Positions 26,614 through 36,098 of a DNA stretch of 64,000 bases are shown here, in pieces (within the stretch, counting starts at the first letter, position 1; every line of letters starts with the position of its first letter). The DNA is from Butyrivibrio sp. Su6 (GTDB lineage Bacteria; Bacillota; Clostridia; Lachnospirales; Lachnospiraceae), in contig NZ_FNUR01000008.1 in NCBI RefSeq assembly GCF_900108105.1, forward strand, positions 110,567-174,566, given 5' to 3'. A model generated the notes under the pieces. That model saw nothing but the letters and a program-made list of their open reading frames with translations. It was not told the DNA's origin and did not search any database. A program made the translations under genes and the position numbers.

Positions 26614-27331
26614 AGAGTACCAAAATTTAATCGAAAAATTAAAGAAAAGCGAATATTCCTTTGCTAATTATTATAACTGGAACGCATTTTCGAAGTGCGT
26701 GATACTTCGGCATGATATAGATTATGATATTGATAAAGCTGTTGCTTTGGCTCTTCTAGAGAAGAACATAGGCGTTCATAGTACATATTTTGTGTTGATA
26801 TCATCTGATTTTTATAATGTCTTTTCTAGAAAAATACAAGAAGAATTACAGAAAATCATTGATTGTGGACACGAAATAGGAATTCACTTTGATGAAGTAA
26901 AATACCCAGAGGCTGAAGGTAATGTAGAGAGACTCTCAGAACTTATTCAAAATGAAGCACACATATTAGGACAAGCCTTAGGGCGAAAAATAAATGTAGT
27001 ATCTATGCATAGACCTAGTAAGGGGGTGCTAGATTCAAATTTGCAAATACCTGGAATGATAAATAGCTATTGCCAAACATTTTTTAAGGAGTTTAAGTAC
27101 TTGTCTGATAGCAGAAGGCAATGGAGAGAACCTGTAGATGAAATTATAACTAGTAATGAATATGACAAAATTCATCTTCTTACACACGCGTTTTGGTACA
27201 ATGATGAAGAATGCAATATACATGATTCTATAAGTCAGTTTATTAATGGCGGAAATAACTTTAGATTCAAATGTCTTCTTGAAAATATTACGGATTTGGA
27301 ATCAATTATGAGTAGAGACGAAATTAAGTAA
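26597..27331 (+). CDS. Polysaccharide-deacetylase-fold protein
   Basis: This 244-residue protein has the NodB-like (carbohydrate esterase 4) metal site: LRHDIDYD (D40, D42), GHEIGIHFDE (H92, H97) and MHRPS as the later motif. These sites support hydrolysis of an acetamido group or similar on a sugar. No signal peptide is present, so it acts in the cytoplasm, perhaps on a nucleotide sugar or lipid-linked unit. It starts within the end of the 2-epimerase gene (17-base overlap), suggesting coupled translation. It is only distantly like exported deacetylases. Confidence 0.72.
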   Translation: MKFTYEEYQNLIEKLKKSEYSFANYYNWNAFSKCVILRHDIDYDIDKAVALALLEKNIGVHSTYFVLISSDFYNVFSRKIQEELQKIIDCGHEIGIHFDEVKYPEAEGNVERLSELIQNEAHILGQALGRKINVVSMHRPSKGVLDSNLQIPGMINSYCQTFFKEFKYLSDSRRQWREPVDEIITSNEYDKIHLLTHAFWYNDEECNIHDSISQFINGGNNFRFKCLLENITDLESIMSRDEIK

Positions 27332-27344
27332 GAGGTGTGAGGAG

Positions 27345-28244
27345 ATGAAAATAAAAGATATATTGGAATTTCTTGATAATTATGGAATGAAATACAATTT
27401 TGTTGGTAATATCAATGATAACATAATAGGTTTTTCCTCATTATCTAATTACAAACTTGGTTCAATTACATGGATTAAGAAGGAAGATGGGTATGACAGT
27501 ATAGGTCGACCTAAGGATATTAGTTTGGCAATAGTCCAAGATGGAATTAACGTAGACTTTAATAATATTATATATACTGAATCATCTAAAGAGGTATTTT
27601 TTTCAATTATCCGTCATTTTTGGGGAAAAGAAAAAAAAGTTGGTATTGGTAAAGGAACTATCATTTCGGAAAATGTTAAGATGAGTGATACAGTTACTAT
27701 AGGGTGTAACTGCACGATTGTAGGGAATATAAGTATTGGAGAAAACACCGTTATTGAGCATAACGTAGTGATTCAAGGTAAAGTAGAGATTGGAGATAAT
27801 TGCCACATACAGTCAGGGGTTGTTATAGGTATTGATGGGTATGGCTATACACAAAACTCTGAATCAAAGAAGAAAACAATGATTGAGCATTTTGGTGGTG
27901 TTCATATAGGTAACAATGTATTTATTGGAAGTCATACGAATATAGCAAGAGGAACTATTGACGATACATTGATTGATGATGGAGTAAAAATAGCCCCGTC
28001 AACACATATTGGTCATAATAATAAAATTGGAAAAGATGCAGCAATTATTTGTTCAACATTATACGGGAGTTCGATAACTGGAGATAGGTCATATATTACG
28101 TCAAGTACTATAGCTAATCAAATTACAATTGGTGAGGATACGGTAATTGGAATGGGATCTGTTGTATCCAAACCTATAGAGTCTGGAGTTATAGCATATG
28201 GCATACCTGCTGTGACAAAACGAGTAAATGATAGTGATTTATAA
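27345..28244 (+). CDS. LpxD-like hexapeptide N-acyltransferase
   Basis: This 299-residue protein has an N-terminal uridine-binding-like domain (1-95) and a long left-handed beta-helix (about 97-285). The stretch VVIGIDGYGYTQN, IARGTIDDTLIDDG and HIGHNNKIG matches the LpxD pattern, including the conserved His before Asn. LpxD moves an (R)-3-hydroxyacyl chain from ACP to an amino sugar. Since a lipid A pathway is not expected here, it probably acylates an amino-sugar nucleotide for the polysaccharide. The next gene is a MaoC/PhaJ-like hydratase able to supply (R)-3-hydroxyacyl groups, a strong contextual hint. Confidence 0.78.
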   Translation: MKIKDILEFLDNYGMKYNFVGNINDNIIGFSSLSNYKLGSITWIKKEDGYDSIGRPKDISLAIVQDGINVDFNNIIYTESSKEVFFSIIRHFWGKEKKVGIGKGTIISENVKMSDTVTIGCNCTIVGNISIGENTVIEHNVVIQGKVEIGDNCHIQSGVVIGIDGYGYTQNSESKKKTMIEHFGGVHIGNNVFIGSHTNIARGTIDDTLIDDGVKIAPSTHIGHNNKIGKDAAIICSTLYGSSITGDRSYITSSTIANQITIGEDTVIGMGSVVSKPIESGVIAYGIPAVTKRVNDSDL

Positions 28245-28258
28245 AAAAGGGGATAAGT

Positions 28259-28669
28259 ATGCATTTAGAAATTGGTATGAAAGGCTCGATATCTAAGACT
28301 ATTTCAGAAAGTGATGTATATACATTTGCGGGAATAAGCGGGGACTTTAACCCTATTCACATAGATAAGATTAAAGCTGAAAGAAGTATTTTTGGAAAGC
28401 AGATAGCCCATGGAATCTTGGTGAGCGGATTGATTTCAAATGTGATAGGCACTAAGCTTCCTGGAGAAGGAAGCATTTATTTAGAGCAAAATCTCAAGTT
28501 TATGAACCCAGTATATATTGGTGACACTTGTACTGCAGAAGTTGTTATAATCGAAGTGATAAAAGAAGAAAAAGGTATTTACAAGCTTGATACATATGTC
28601 AGAAATCAAAATGATGAAATTGTGATTAGTGGATATGCTATTGTCAAATATAAGGAGGAAATGAATTAA
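28259..28669 (+). CDS. MaoC/PhaJ-like (R)-specific enoyl hydratase
   Basis: This 136-residue hot-dog-fold protein has the hydratase-2 motif FAGISGDFNPIHIDKIKAE, with catalytic Asp29 and His34, then AHGILVSGLISNVIGTKLPG. Members hydrate crotonyl-type thioesters to (R)-3-hydroxyacyl-CoA. It lies 15 bases after the LpxD-like gene and overlaps the following Gfo/Idh gene by 1 base, firmly inside the sugar operon. The simplest reading is that it makes an (R)-3-hydroxybutyryl donor for a sugar decoration. Thioesterase activity is an alternative. Confidence 0.85.
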   Translation: MHLEIGMKGSISKTISESDVYTFAGISGDFNPIHIDKIKAERSIFGKQIAHGILVSGLISNVIGTKLPGEGSIYLEQNLKFMNPVYIGDTCTAEVVIIEVIKEEKGIYKLDTYVRNQNDEIVISGYAIVKYKEEMN

Positions 28670-29757
28670 TGAAATACGCACTAATTGGATGTGGCAGAAT
28701 AAGCCCTAACCACATAGCAGCAGCGAAAGCGAATAATCTAGAATTTGTAGGTATTTGTGATATTAATCCTGAGAATATGCATGATAAAATTTTAAAATTT
28801 GAATTAGATCCTATACATACATATACGGATTATAAACACATGCTTGAAGCTGAGAAACCTGAACTAGTAGCAGTATGTACGGAGTCAGGAAAACATGCTC
28901 AGATTGCGCTTGATTGTATAGATGCTGGATGTAATGTGATTATAGAAAAACCTATAGCTCTTTCACTTAAAGATGCTGATGAAATCATAAGACGAGCAAA
29001 AGAGAACGGGGTAAAGGTTTGTGCTAATCATCAAAACAGGTTTAACAAGTCTATTCAAAAGATTCGTGATGCTGTTGATAAAGGCAGATTTGGAAGAATG
29101 TTTTATGGAACAGCACACATACGTTGGTGTCGTGATTGGAACTATTATTCTAGAGCTGATTGGCGTGGTACTTGGGAGCAAGATGGTGGTGCTTTAATGA
29201 ATCAGTGTATCCATAATACCGATCTTCTAAGGTGGATGATGGGAGATGAGATTGATACAGTAATGGGGATGACAGATAAACTTAATCATGATTACATAGA
29301 AGCTGAGGATTTAGGAATTGCTTTAATTAAGTTTAAGAACGGATCTTATGGTATTCTAGAAGGTACTACAGATATATATCCTAAAAATCTTGAAGAAACT
29401 TTGTATTTATTTGGAGAAAAGGGAACTGTTAAGGCTGGTGGAACGAGTGTGAATCGCATTGAGGAATGGAGATTTTCAGATCAGTTAGATGACTCTGAAG
29501 AGGTAATTGCACAGTTCAACGAGAATCCGCCGAATGTTTATGGTTTTGGTCATACTCCATTATATAAAGATGTAATCGATGCCATTAAGAACGACAGGGA
29601 GCCTTATGTAACAGCTGAAGATGGAAGAAGGGCATTAGAGTTAGTTCTTGCAGTATACAAATCTGCTGCCGAAGGACAGCCGGTAAAACTTCCTCTTAAG
29701 GATTGTAGTACTATGGACTTTGTTGGACGATTTGGTGAAAGAAAAGTTATGAGATAA
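28669..29757 (+). CDS. wbpB: Gfo/Idh/MocA oxidoreductase (WbpB-like)
   Basis: This 362-residue NAD(P)-dependent dehydrogenase begins MKYALIGCGRISPNHIAAA (Rossmann loop GCGRI), followed by VIIEKPIALSLKDADE, which holds the EKP catalytic Lys, then ANHQNRFNKSI and the GGALMNQCIHNTDLLRWM segment. In the WbpA-B-E-D-I pathway it oxidises C3 of UDP-GlcNAcA. It sits directly before the WbpA-like gene (15-base gap). The assignment rests on both sequence type and pathway neighbours. Confidence 0.85.
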   Translation: MKYALIGCGRISPNHIAAAKANNLEFVGICDINPENMHDKILKFELDPIHTYTDYKHMLEAEKPELVAVCTESGKHAQIALDCIDAGCNVIIEKPIALSLKDADEIIRRAKENGVKVCANHQNRFNKSIQKIRDAVDKGRFGRMFYGTAHIRWCRDWNYYSRADWRGTWEQDGGALMNQCIHNTDLLRWMMGDEIDTVMGMTDKLNHDYIEAEDLGIALIKFKNGSYGILEGTTDIYPKNLEETLYLFGEKGTVKAGGTSVNRIEEWRFSDQLDDSEEVIAQFNENPPNVYGFGHTPLYKDVIDAIKNDREPYVTAEDGRRALELVLAVYKSAAEGQPVKLPLKDCSTMDFVGRFGERKVMR

Positions 29758-29772
29758 GGCGGTATAAGACTA

Positions 29773-31098
29773 ATGGAACTTTACAATAAATTAGTTGCAA
29801 ATGAGGAATCAATTGCGTTAGTAGGACTTGGATATGTTGGGATGCCAATAGCACATGCTTTTGCGAAAAAGGGTATCAACGTTATTGGATTTGATTTAAA
29901 TAAAGAAAAAATCGAGTTGTATAAATCGGGTGTAGATCCTACAAATGAGGTAGGGAATGAGGAGATTAAAAATACAAAGATTCAATTTACATCAGATGAA
30001 TCTGACCTAAAAAATGCTAAGTTCATAATTGTTGCCGTTCCCACACCTGTAAATACAGACCATACACCAGACCTTACTCCCGTCATTGGAGCATCAGAAA
30101 TAGTTGGAAGGAATCTGCAGAAAGAATCTATTGTTGTATATGAGTCAACAGTTTATCCAGGATGTACTGAAGATGTTTGTATTCCAATCTTAGAAAAAGA
30201 GTCAGGACTTAAGTGTGGTGAAGACTTTAAGGTGGGATATAGTCCAGAACGAATCAACCCCGGTGATAAGATTCATCGTCTTGAGAATATTAGAAAGATT
30301 GTATCAGGAATTGATCAAGAGTCCCTTAATACCATTAAAGCAGTTTATGATATTGTTATTGAAGTTGGAACGTATCCAGTATCAAATCTGAGAACAGCAG
30401 AGGCGGTTAAAGTTGTAGAAAATTCCCAGAGGGATATTAATATAGCATTCATGAATGAATTAGCAATGGTGTTTGACCGTATGAGTATCGATACTAATGA
30501 AGTTGTCGATGGTATGAATACCAAATGGAATGCACTTGGTTTTAGGCCTGGACTGGTGGGGGGGCATTGCATAGGTGTAGATCCATATTACTTCACATAT
30601 GAAGCAGAAAAGCTGGGGTATCACAGTCAGATTATTCTTAATGGGCGTATTGTTAATGATCATATGGGAGCGTATGTCGCAGATGCTGCAATACGTAAAA
30701 TGATTAAAGCTGGTCAAGCACCTAAGAAGAGCAAAGTTGTTATTCTAGGATTAACATTTAAAGAGAATTGTCCAGATACTAGAAATAGTAAAGTGAATGA
30801 TATAATCAATGAGCTTGGCAGATTCAGAATTAAGCCTATAGTTGTTGATCCTTGGGCAAATGAGAGAGATGCTATGAATGAGTATGGCGTGAAACTTACT
30901 AAGCTGGAGGATGTTCATGATGTGGATTGTGTCATTGTGGCTGTGGCTCATGATGAATTCAAAAAAATGAGTATTAATGATATTAAGAAGCTTTATAGTA
31001 ATGATATAGCGGATAATGAGAAGGTTATTGTTGATGTAAAAGGGCTGTATGAAATCGAAGATTTGAAGGCATCAGGACTTCAGTGGTGGCGTTTGTAA
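29773..31098 (+). CDS. wbpA: UDP-N-acetyl-D-glucosamine 6-dehydrogenase (WbpA-like)
   Basis: This 441-residue nucleotide-sugar dehydrogenase has IALVGLGYVGMPIAHAFAKK (GxGYVG NAD loop), VAVPTPVNTDHTPDL, VVYESTVYPGCTED, YSPERINPGDK, FRPGLVGGHCIGVDPYYFT (catalytic Cys in GGHCIG) and GLTFKENCPDTRNSK. It oxidises the C6 hydroxyl of UDP-GlcNAc to UDP-GlcNAcA in two NAD-dependent steps and opens the ManNAc3NAcA branch. It is clearly distinct from the Ugd remnant at 7.1 kb. Confidence 0.9.
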   Translation: MELYNKLVANEESIALVGLGYVGMPIAHAFAKKGINVIGFDLNKEKIELYKSGVDPTNEVGNEEIKNTKIQFTSDESDLKNAKFIIVAVPTPVNTDHTPDLTPVIGASEIVGRNLQKESIVVYESTVYPGCTEDVCIPILEKESGLKCGEDFKVGYSPERINPGDKIHRLENIRKIVSGIDQESLNTIKAVYDIVIEVGTYPVSNLRTAEAVKVVENSQRDINIAFMNELAMVFDRMSIDTNEVVDGMNTKWNALGFRPGLVGGHCIGVDPYYFTYEAEKLGYHSQIILNGRIVNDHMGAYVADAAIRKMIKAGQAPKKSKVVILGLTFKENCPDTRNSKVNDIINELGRFRIKPIVVDPWANERDAMNEYGVKLTKLEDVHDVDCVIVAVAHDEFKKMSINDIKKLYSNDIADNEKVIVDVKGLYEIEDLKASGLQWWRL

Positions 31099-31120
31099 GA
31101 TGCCACCATTAGATTGATTT
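31082..31120 (+). terminator. Weak terminator-like hairpin over the wbpA stop codon
   Basis: TGGTGGC (31084-31090) pairs with GCCACCA (31102-31108), with extra wobble pairs on both sides, and is followed by TTAGATTGATTT. The T-run is poor. It overlaps the last codons, as the terminator at 46695 does with its gene. Confidence 0.4.
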
Positions 31121-31229
31121 GGTATTTGTAAATTTGTCTACAGTATAAAAAATCAACAAATGTATTATGAATAGTTATTCATCGGACTATTCGTATTGTG
31201 CATGATAGTCAATAAAGCATGGAGACAAG

Positions 31230-31949
31230 ATGAATATTCTAAAAAGAATAAAAAGAAGAATATTAGGTTACACAAGTAAAGAAGTGATTAATGAATTGGT
31301 AAATGGAGGAGCAAGAATTGGCAAAGGTGTTGTCTTTTTTGATATCAATGCTACTGTAATTGATAAAACCCGTCCGTGGCTATTGAGTATTGGGGACTAT
31401 ACGAAAATAACACGTGGTTGCGTGATTTTAACGCATGATTACTCATTGTCTGTATTAAGAAGGAAATATGGTGTATGGATTGGTGAAGGCGCAGAAACAA
31501 GTATAGGAAAGAATTGTTTTATTGGAATGAACAGCATTATACTTATGGGCACGCAAATAGGCGATAATGTTATTGTTGGTGCGGGTAGTGTTGTACATGG
31601 AATTATACCTAGTAATGTTGTTGTGGCAGGAAATCCGGCACGAATTATTTATACACTTGATGAGTACTATAAGAAGAGAACTGCAAGAACAGTAAATGAA
31701 GCGAAAGAATGCGCAAAGATATACTATAAGAGATTTGGAGAGTTCCCTTCTCCGGAGTGTATGAGCAGATTTAAATTCATATTGTTTGAAAGAGATAGAA
31801 GATTTCTAGAAGATAATAATATATCATTTTCGTGTAATGGTGACGAGTCTGAGGAAGTTGAACGGAAGTTTTATAGCACAGAACCATTGTGGAAAAACTA
31901 TAATGAATTTTTAGATGATGTAAAAAAAGAGATGGATATCGTTGATTGA
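31230..31949 (+). CDS. Hexapeptide-repeat acetyltransferase with C-terminal extension
   Basis: This 239-residue left-handed beta-helix protein has VFFDINATVIDKTRPWLLSI, GDYTKITRGCVILTHDYS with the typical catalytic His of maltose/colanic acid acetyltransferases, then CFIGMNSIILMGTQIGDNV and VVAGNPARIIYTLDEYYKKR. The last about 90 residues are charged and helical, an extension seen in some capsule O-acetyltransferases. Substrate is unknown. About 130 bases of non-coding sequence lie on each side, so it may have its own promoter. Confidence 0.82.
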   Translation: MNILKRIKRRILGYTSKEVINELVNGGARIGKGVVFFDINATVIDKTRPWLLSIGDYTKITRGCVILTHDYSLSVLRRKYGVWIGEGAETSIGKNCFIGMNSIILMGTQIGDNVIVGAGSVVHGIIPSNVVVAGNPARIIYTLDEYYKKRTARTVNEAKECAKIYYKRFGEFPSPECMSRFKFILFERDRRFLEDNNISFSCNGDESEEVERKFYSTEPLWKNYNEFLDDVKKEMDIVD

Positions 31950-32082
31950 GATATTTTTTGATGCTAAAGAAGTATGTTTTGTATTTATATTTTAAAAAGT
32001 AGTTTAAGTATGATGAAATATGATTCTTTTGGTGTGTCACATTTATGCAGCATAGAAAAATTGAAATGGGAAAAGTAAAAGT

Positions 32083-33840
32083 ATGGAAAAGGACTTTAGT
32101 ACCAATGATAAATATATGAATGTGTCAATTGCTGTCTTTATATTCATTGCAGTGCTAAGTTTTGTTAGGCTTTATTATGGAACAGAACTTACAGATGAGG
32201 CATATGCTGTTGCAGAAGGATGGATAGTTGCAGAGGGAGGTATTCCTTTCATAAATGTATGGTCACAGATACCGGGAGGCGCATTTTCAATTGCGCTATT
32301 TTGTTGGATATATTTTAAGATAATGGGAACTACTAAGGGAATGTTTTTGTTTGGGAGATATTCGTCATTTGTTCTCACTTTATTGTTTGTATTTATAGGA
32401 TATAAGATTTTAAAAAAAATTAGAATAAAGCAGGAAGCATTGTTTTTATATCTTGCTGCTTACATTATTCCTTTTTGGCATGGTTTAACTGTATTTAGAG
32501 CTGACAGGCCAGCTTTGTTTTTTTCGTGGATATCAAGTTTGTTGGCGGTTTGCGCTTGTAGTCCTGAGAGTTCTGCTGATAATAGTAAAAAGATGATTTT
32601 CTTTTCTGGCGTATGTTCTGCACTAAGTGTTTTAATGTATTCTCAAATGGTGGTTTATTGCTTACTGCTATTTATATATATAATTTATTATTCTATTAAG
32701 TCTAAGAAAATATTGGCATTGATGTATATATATGGAGGTATCATTACTGCAGTTATAATCACTGGATATTTGGTAGCACGAGGGGGCTTTGATGGATTAA
32801 TTAATGGATTGAACTTTTTAATAAAGGATGTAGCCTATTTTAGACTTCCTCGAGAGAATAATAGTGGGATAATGGTTTTTATACAGGATGTCTTTGAAAA
32901 CTTCTTATTTTCTTATATTATTTTTGGGGTAATGGCTAAATTAGGATGTTATCTCATCAAAAGCCTAAGTAAGTATTCAAGAAATATATGTAATCTAATT
33001 GCTCTTATAGCTGGAATTTCAACTATTCTATGGAAAAATCTACGAGTAAATTTGATGAGTGTTACATTTTATCTGTTTTTGCTTTTATTCCTTGTTACTC
33101 CTACATGGATTATACAGATTCGGAAGCGACAAGATCTGTTCAAGTCTATGTTTTTTACTATGTGGATACCATCTGGCGCTCTTATGGTGGTTGCGTCATT
33201 GTCTACTTATGCTAATCCAATTTCTAGGACGTTGTTGCTAGGTAATGGAGCGTTGCTGTTTTTATTAGTAGCATGTTATGCCTTGGAGTATGAAGATGAC
33301 AAAAGTATAAATGAGGTTTTTCGTATATCATATTCAATTGTTTCTATTTTGGTATGCGTGAGTATGATTTTAAATGTATATTGTTATATATATCGTGATG
33401 GTGAATTATTTACACTGAATACAAGAGTGGATTCTGGTGCGTATAAAGGAGTATATACTACAAGCGCGAGAGCAGAGGCACTTATTGAAATCGAGGAAAT
33501 AATTAGGACATATACAGACCGTGATGATTATCTATTGGCTATGGAATGTGTCCCGTTTGTATATCTAATGTCTGATGCGCATCCTTGTACACCATCGTCT
33601 TGGGATCAGTCTATGTACTGGCATGGATTTAATGAAGATAATATATATATGGATTATTTTGCTATGGTAGGAAGAGAACCAAGCAAGATAATATATGTTA
33701 TAAGTGAAATTCATAGCAGAGTAAGTATTGATGAAGAGGGATATTTGTTTAATGATTTTGTAAATGAAAATTATGAAATACTTTATGAGAATAGAGAAAT
33801 ACAATATCCAATAGTAATTTATTCAAAGAAAAATATGTAA
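32083..33840 (+). CDS. GT-C membrane glycosyltransferase (PMT/ArnT-like)
   Basis: This 585-residue protein has about 12 membrane helices. The first external loop, GTELTDEAYAVAEGWIVAEG, contains the acidic pair of GT39/GT83-type enzymes, followed by FINVWSQIPGG. The C-terminal about 140 residues are a soluble outer domain. Such enzymes move a sugar from polyprenyl phosphate onto a growing or finished glycan outside the membrane. A DPM/GtrB-like enzyme that makes such donors lies at 37.7 kb. Precise family is uncertain. Confidence 0.7.
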   Translation: MEKDFSTNDKYMNVSIAVFIFIAVLSFVRLYYGTELTDEAYAVAEGWIVAEGGIPFINVWSQIPGGAFSIALFCWIYFKIMGTTKGMFLFGRYSSFVLTLLFVFIGYKILKKIRIKQEALFLYLAAYIIPFWHGLTVFRADRPALFFSWISSLLAVCACSPESSADNSKKMIFFSGVCSALSVLMYSQMVVYCLLLFIYIIYYSIKSKKILALMYIYGGIITAVIITGYLVARGGFDGLINGLNFLIKDVAYFRLPRENNSGIMVFIQDVFENFLFSYIIFGVMAKLGCYLIKSLSKYSRNICNLIALIAGISTILWKNLRVNLMSVTFYLFLLLFLVTPTWIIQIRKRQDLFKSMFFTMWIPSGALMVVASLSTYANPISRTLLLGNGALLFLLVACYALEYEDDKSINEVFRISYSIVSILVCVSMILNVYCYIYRDGELFTLNTRVDSGAYKGVYTTSARAEALIEIEEIIRTYTDRDDYLLAMECVPFVYLMSDAHPCTPSSWDQSMYWHGFNEDNIYMDYFAMVGREPSKIIYVISEIHSRVSIDEEGYLFNDFVNENYEILYENREIQYPIVIYSKKNM

Positions 33841-33877
33841 TGAGTGTTATTTGATAAAGAGAGAAAGTGTGATTTGA

Positions 33878-35095
33878 GTGAATAGAATTGATCAAGCTAT
33901 AATCTTTGCTGGAGGGATGGGAGTACGTCTAAGGCCTTTTACTGAAAAAAAACCAAAACCTATGTATTGTTTTAATAATATGCCTTTTTTGGAGTATTTA
34001 ATCTTGCAGATAAAGGGGTGGGGAATTACTGATATTATTATTTTGGTTGGATACTTATCTGAAATTATTACAGAATATTTTGGAGACGGTTCAAGGTGGG
34101 GAATTACAATTCGATATGTTAAAACACCTGTGGAATATGACACTGGATTAAGGTTGAAAGCTGCTGAGAATATTCTTCATGATATGTTTCTTATGATGTA
34201 TTGTGATAACATCTGTCCTATAGATTTTAAACGGTTAACAAGGGAATATAATGAGAATAATGCACTAATTCAAGTTTCAGCATATTCAAATGATGATTTG
34301 TACACTAGGGATAATATGATTATTTCTGAGAATGGTATGGTAAAGTTATATGATAAACAAAGAACATCAAAAGGTTTGCGAGGGGTTGATATTGGTTATG
34401 CATTGATTTCAAAGAAGGTATTGTCACTGATTGATTCAGAAAATTGTAATTTTGAAAGTATAGTTTATCCAAAACTTGTTAAGGAACAAAAACTATATGC
34501 TACAGTAACTAAGCATAGATACTATTCGATAGGTTCGTTTGAAAGAATAGAGCTGACAAGGAGATTTTTATCTGGACAGAAGTATATTTTTTTAGACAGG
34601 GATGGTGTTATTAATGAAAGGCCTCCAAAAGCGAATTATGTTTGTAAACCTGAAGATTTTAAGTGGATTGCAGGTGCAAAAAAGGCACTAAAAAAACTGC
34701 AAGAAGAAGGATTTTTTATAATAATAGTATCAAATCAAGCAGGAATAGCAAGAGGGGCGATGACAGAACATGATTTTGAACTTGTTCAGGCTAAAATGGA
34801 ATCTGATCTTGAAGAAGTCGGTGTAACTATTGGAGCTGTCTATCATTGCCCACATGGATGGGACGAAAATTGTGAGTGTAGGAAACCAAAACCAGGGATG
34901 CTTTATATGGCGCAGAAGGATTACTCTATTAATCTTACGGAATGTGTTTTGATTGGCGATGACGAAAGAGACATTATTACTGCTCATAATGCGAACATGA
35001 AAGGAATTTTGGTCACAGATGATTATTCTCTAGAAGACGCGGTAAATGACATAATTAAGGGGATAATAAGAGATTACGAGGTAAATGAATTATGA
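33878..35095 (+). CDS. Fused heptose-1-phosphate guanylyltransferase and heptose-1,7-bisphosphate phosphatase (HddC-GmhB)
   Basis: This 405-residue bifunctional protein has residues 1-230 as a nucleotidyltransferase (IIFAGGMGVRLRPFTEKKPK, FLMMYCDNICPID). Residues 235-405 are a GmhB-type HAD phosphatase: FLDRDGVIN (238-246), VSNQAGIARG, the Zn-binding CPHGWDENCECRKPKPG, and LIGDDERD. Together with the next two genes it covers the GDP-D-glycero-alpha-D-manno-heptose pathway: the phosphatase acts on the bisphosphate, then the transferase makes the GDP sugar. It starts at GTG 33878 and overlaps the kinase gene by 4 bases. Confidence 0.87.
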   Translation: MNRIDQAIIFAGGMGVRLRPFTEKKPKPMYCFNNMPFLEYLILQIKGWGITDIIILVGYLSEIITEYFGDGSRWGITIRYVKTPVEYDTGLRLKAAENILHDMFLMMYCDNICPIDFKRLTREYNENNALIQVSAYSNDDLYTRDNMIISENGMVKLYDKQRTSKGLRGVDIGYALISKKVLSLIDSENCNFESIVYPKLVKEQKLYATVTKHRYYSIGSFERIELTRRFLSGQKYIFLDRDGVINERPPKANYVCKPEDFKWIAGAKKALKKLQEEGFFIIIVSNQAGIARGAMTEHDFELVQAKMESDLEEVGVTIGAVYHCPHGWDENCECRKPKPGMLYMAQKDYSINLTECVLIGDDERDIITAHNANMKGILVTDDYSLEDAVNDIIKGIIRDYEVNEL

Positions 35096-36078
35096 TAATA
35101 TCAAAGACTCCACTTAGAGCATCATTATTTGGTGGGGGAAGCGACTTTGAGACTTATTTTTCAACGAGTAGATTTGGATATGGTAGTGTTCTTAGTGCTG
35201 GGTTAGATATGCACGTCTACATAACGGTAAATAAAAAATTTGATGATAAGATAAGAGTGGTATATAACGGAAATGAAAATGTAGATTCATTGGACGAGGT
35301 TAAGCACAATATAATAAGAGAGGCTTTACGATTAGTTGGTATAGAAAAGGGAATTGAAGTGATTTATATGGCTGATCTTCCGATGAGTAGTGCAGGAGTA
35401 GGCCTAGCATCTTCAAGTGCGTTAGCGGTTGGGGTACTTAATGCTTTACATGCATACAAGGGAGAATTTGTAACGCCAAGTCAGTTAGCGAAAGAAGCGT
35501 GCTATATCGAAATAGATAGACTAGGCCAAATGATAGGGATTCAGGATCAATATGCTGTAGCACATGGTGGATTTAATCGGTATAGATTTATGAGTGATGG
35601 TTCCGTTTCAGTAACTCCAGGGATAATAAATCACCAAATTAGGCAGCTACTTACGCAAAAATTAATGCTGTTTTACACAGGTAATACTAGAGATTCAAGA
35701 AAAATTCTTTCTGAACAATCAGCAGCAATTGAAGAAAAAAGAAAAAGACTGGATGATCTAGTCATGACAGTAGATAGAGTCTGTGCTAATTTGTCAAACG
35801 GCGACTTAGATTTTGTTGGGATGGAACTTGATAGGACTTGGAATATTAAGAAACAACTTGCTGGTGGAATTTCCAATCACGATATTGATAGTATGTATAA
35901 GTGCGCTCGGGATAATGGTGCTATGGGTGGAAAAATACTAGGGGCTGGAGGTGGAGGATTTATGCTTTTGTATGTTCCGGAGAATAAGCAGGAATCAGTC
36001 AGGAAAGGCCTTAAGGATTTCAAAGAAGTTGATTTTTCTGTGGATTATCAGGGAAGTAGAATAATATTTGCTGATTAG
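35092..36078 (+). CDS. hddA: D-glycero-alpha-D-manno-heptose-7-phosphate kinase
   Basis: This 328-residue GHMP kinase starts MIISKTPLRASLFGGGSDFE, the PLR-S-GGG-D signature of HddA/fucokinase-like kinases, with ATP loop SSAGVGLASSSALAVG and the late MGGKILGAGGGGFMLLY. It phosphorylates C1 of heptose 7-phosphate. The start overlaps the HddC-GmhB stop (ATGA) and the heptose isomerase follows, which fixes the substrate with good confidence. Confidence 0.9.
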   Translation: MIISKTPLRASLFGGGSDFETYFSTSRFGYGSVLSAGLDMHVYITVNKKFDDKIRVVYNGNENVDSLDEVKHNIIREALRLVGIEKGIEVIYMADLPMSSAGVGLASSSALAVGVLNALHAYKGEFVTPSQLAKEACYIEIDRLGQMIGIQDQYAVAHGGFNRYRFMSDGSVSVTPGIINHQIRQLLTQKLMLFYTGNTRDSRKILSEQSAAIEEKRKRLDDLVMTVDRVCANLSNGDLDFVGMELDRTWNIKKQLAGGISNHDIDSMYKCARDNGAMGGKILGAGGGGFMLLYVPENKQESVRKGLKDFKEVDFSVDYQGSRIIFAD

Positions 36079-36098
36079 GTTAGTTGAGGGTGGTATAT

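Noticed and set aside
27345..28244. Evidence of a lipid A pathway from the LpxD-like gene
   Set aside because: No LpxA/B/C/K or Kdo genes are present and context is all polysaccharide; re-use for a sugar decoration is more likely.
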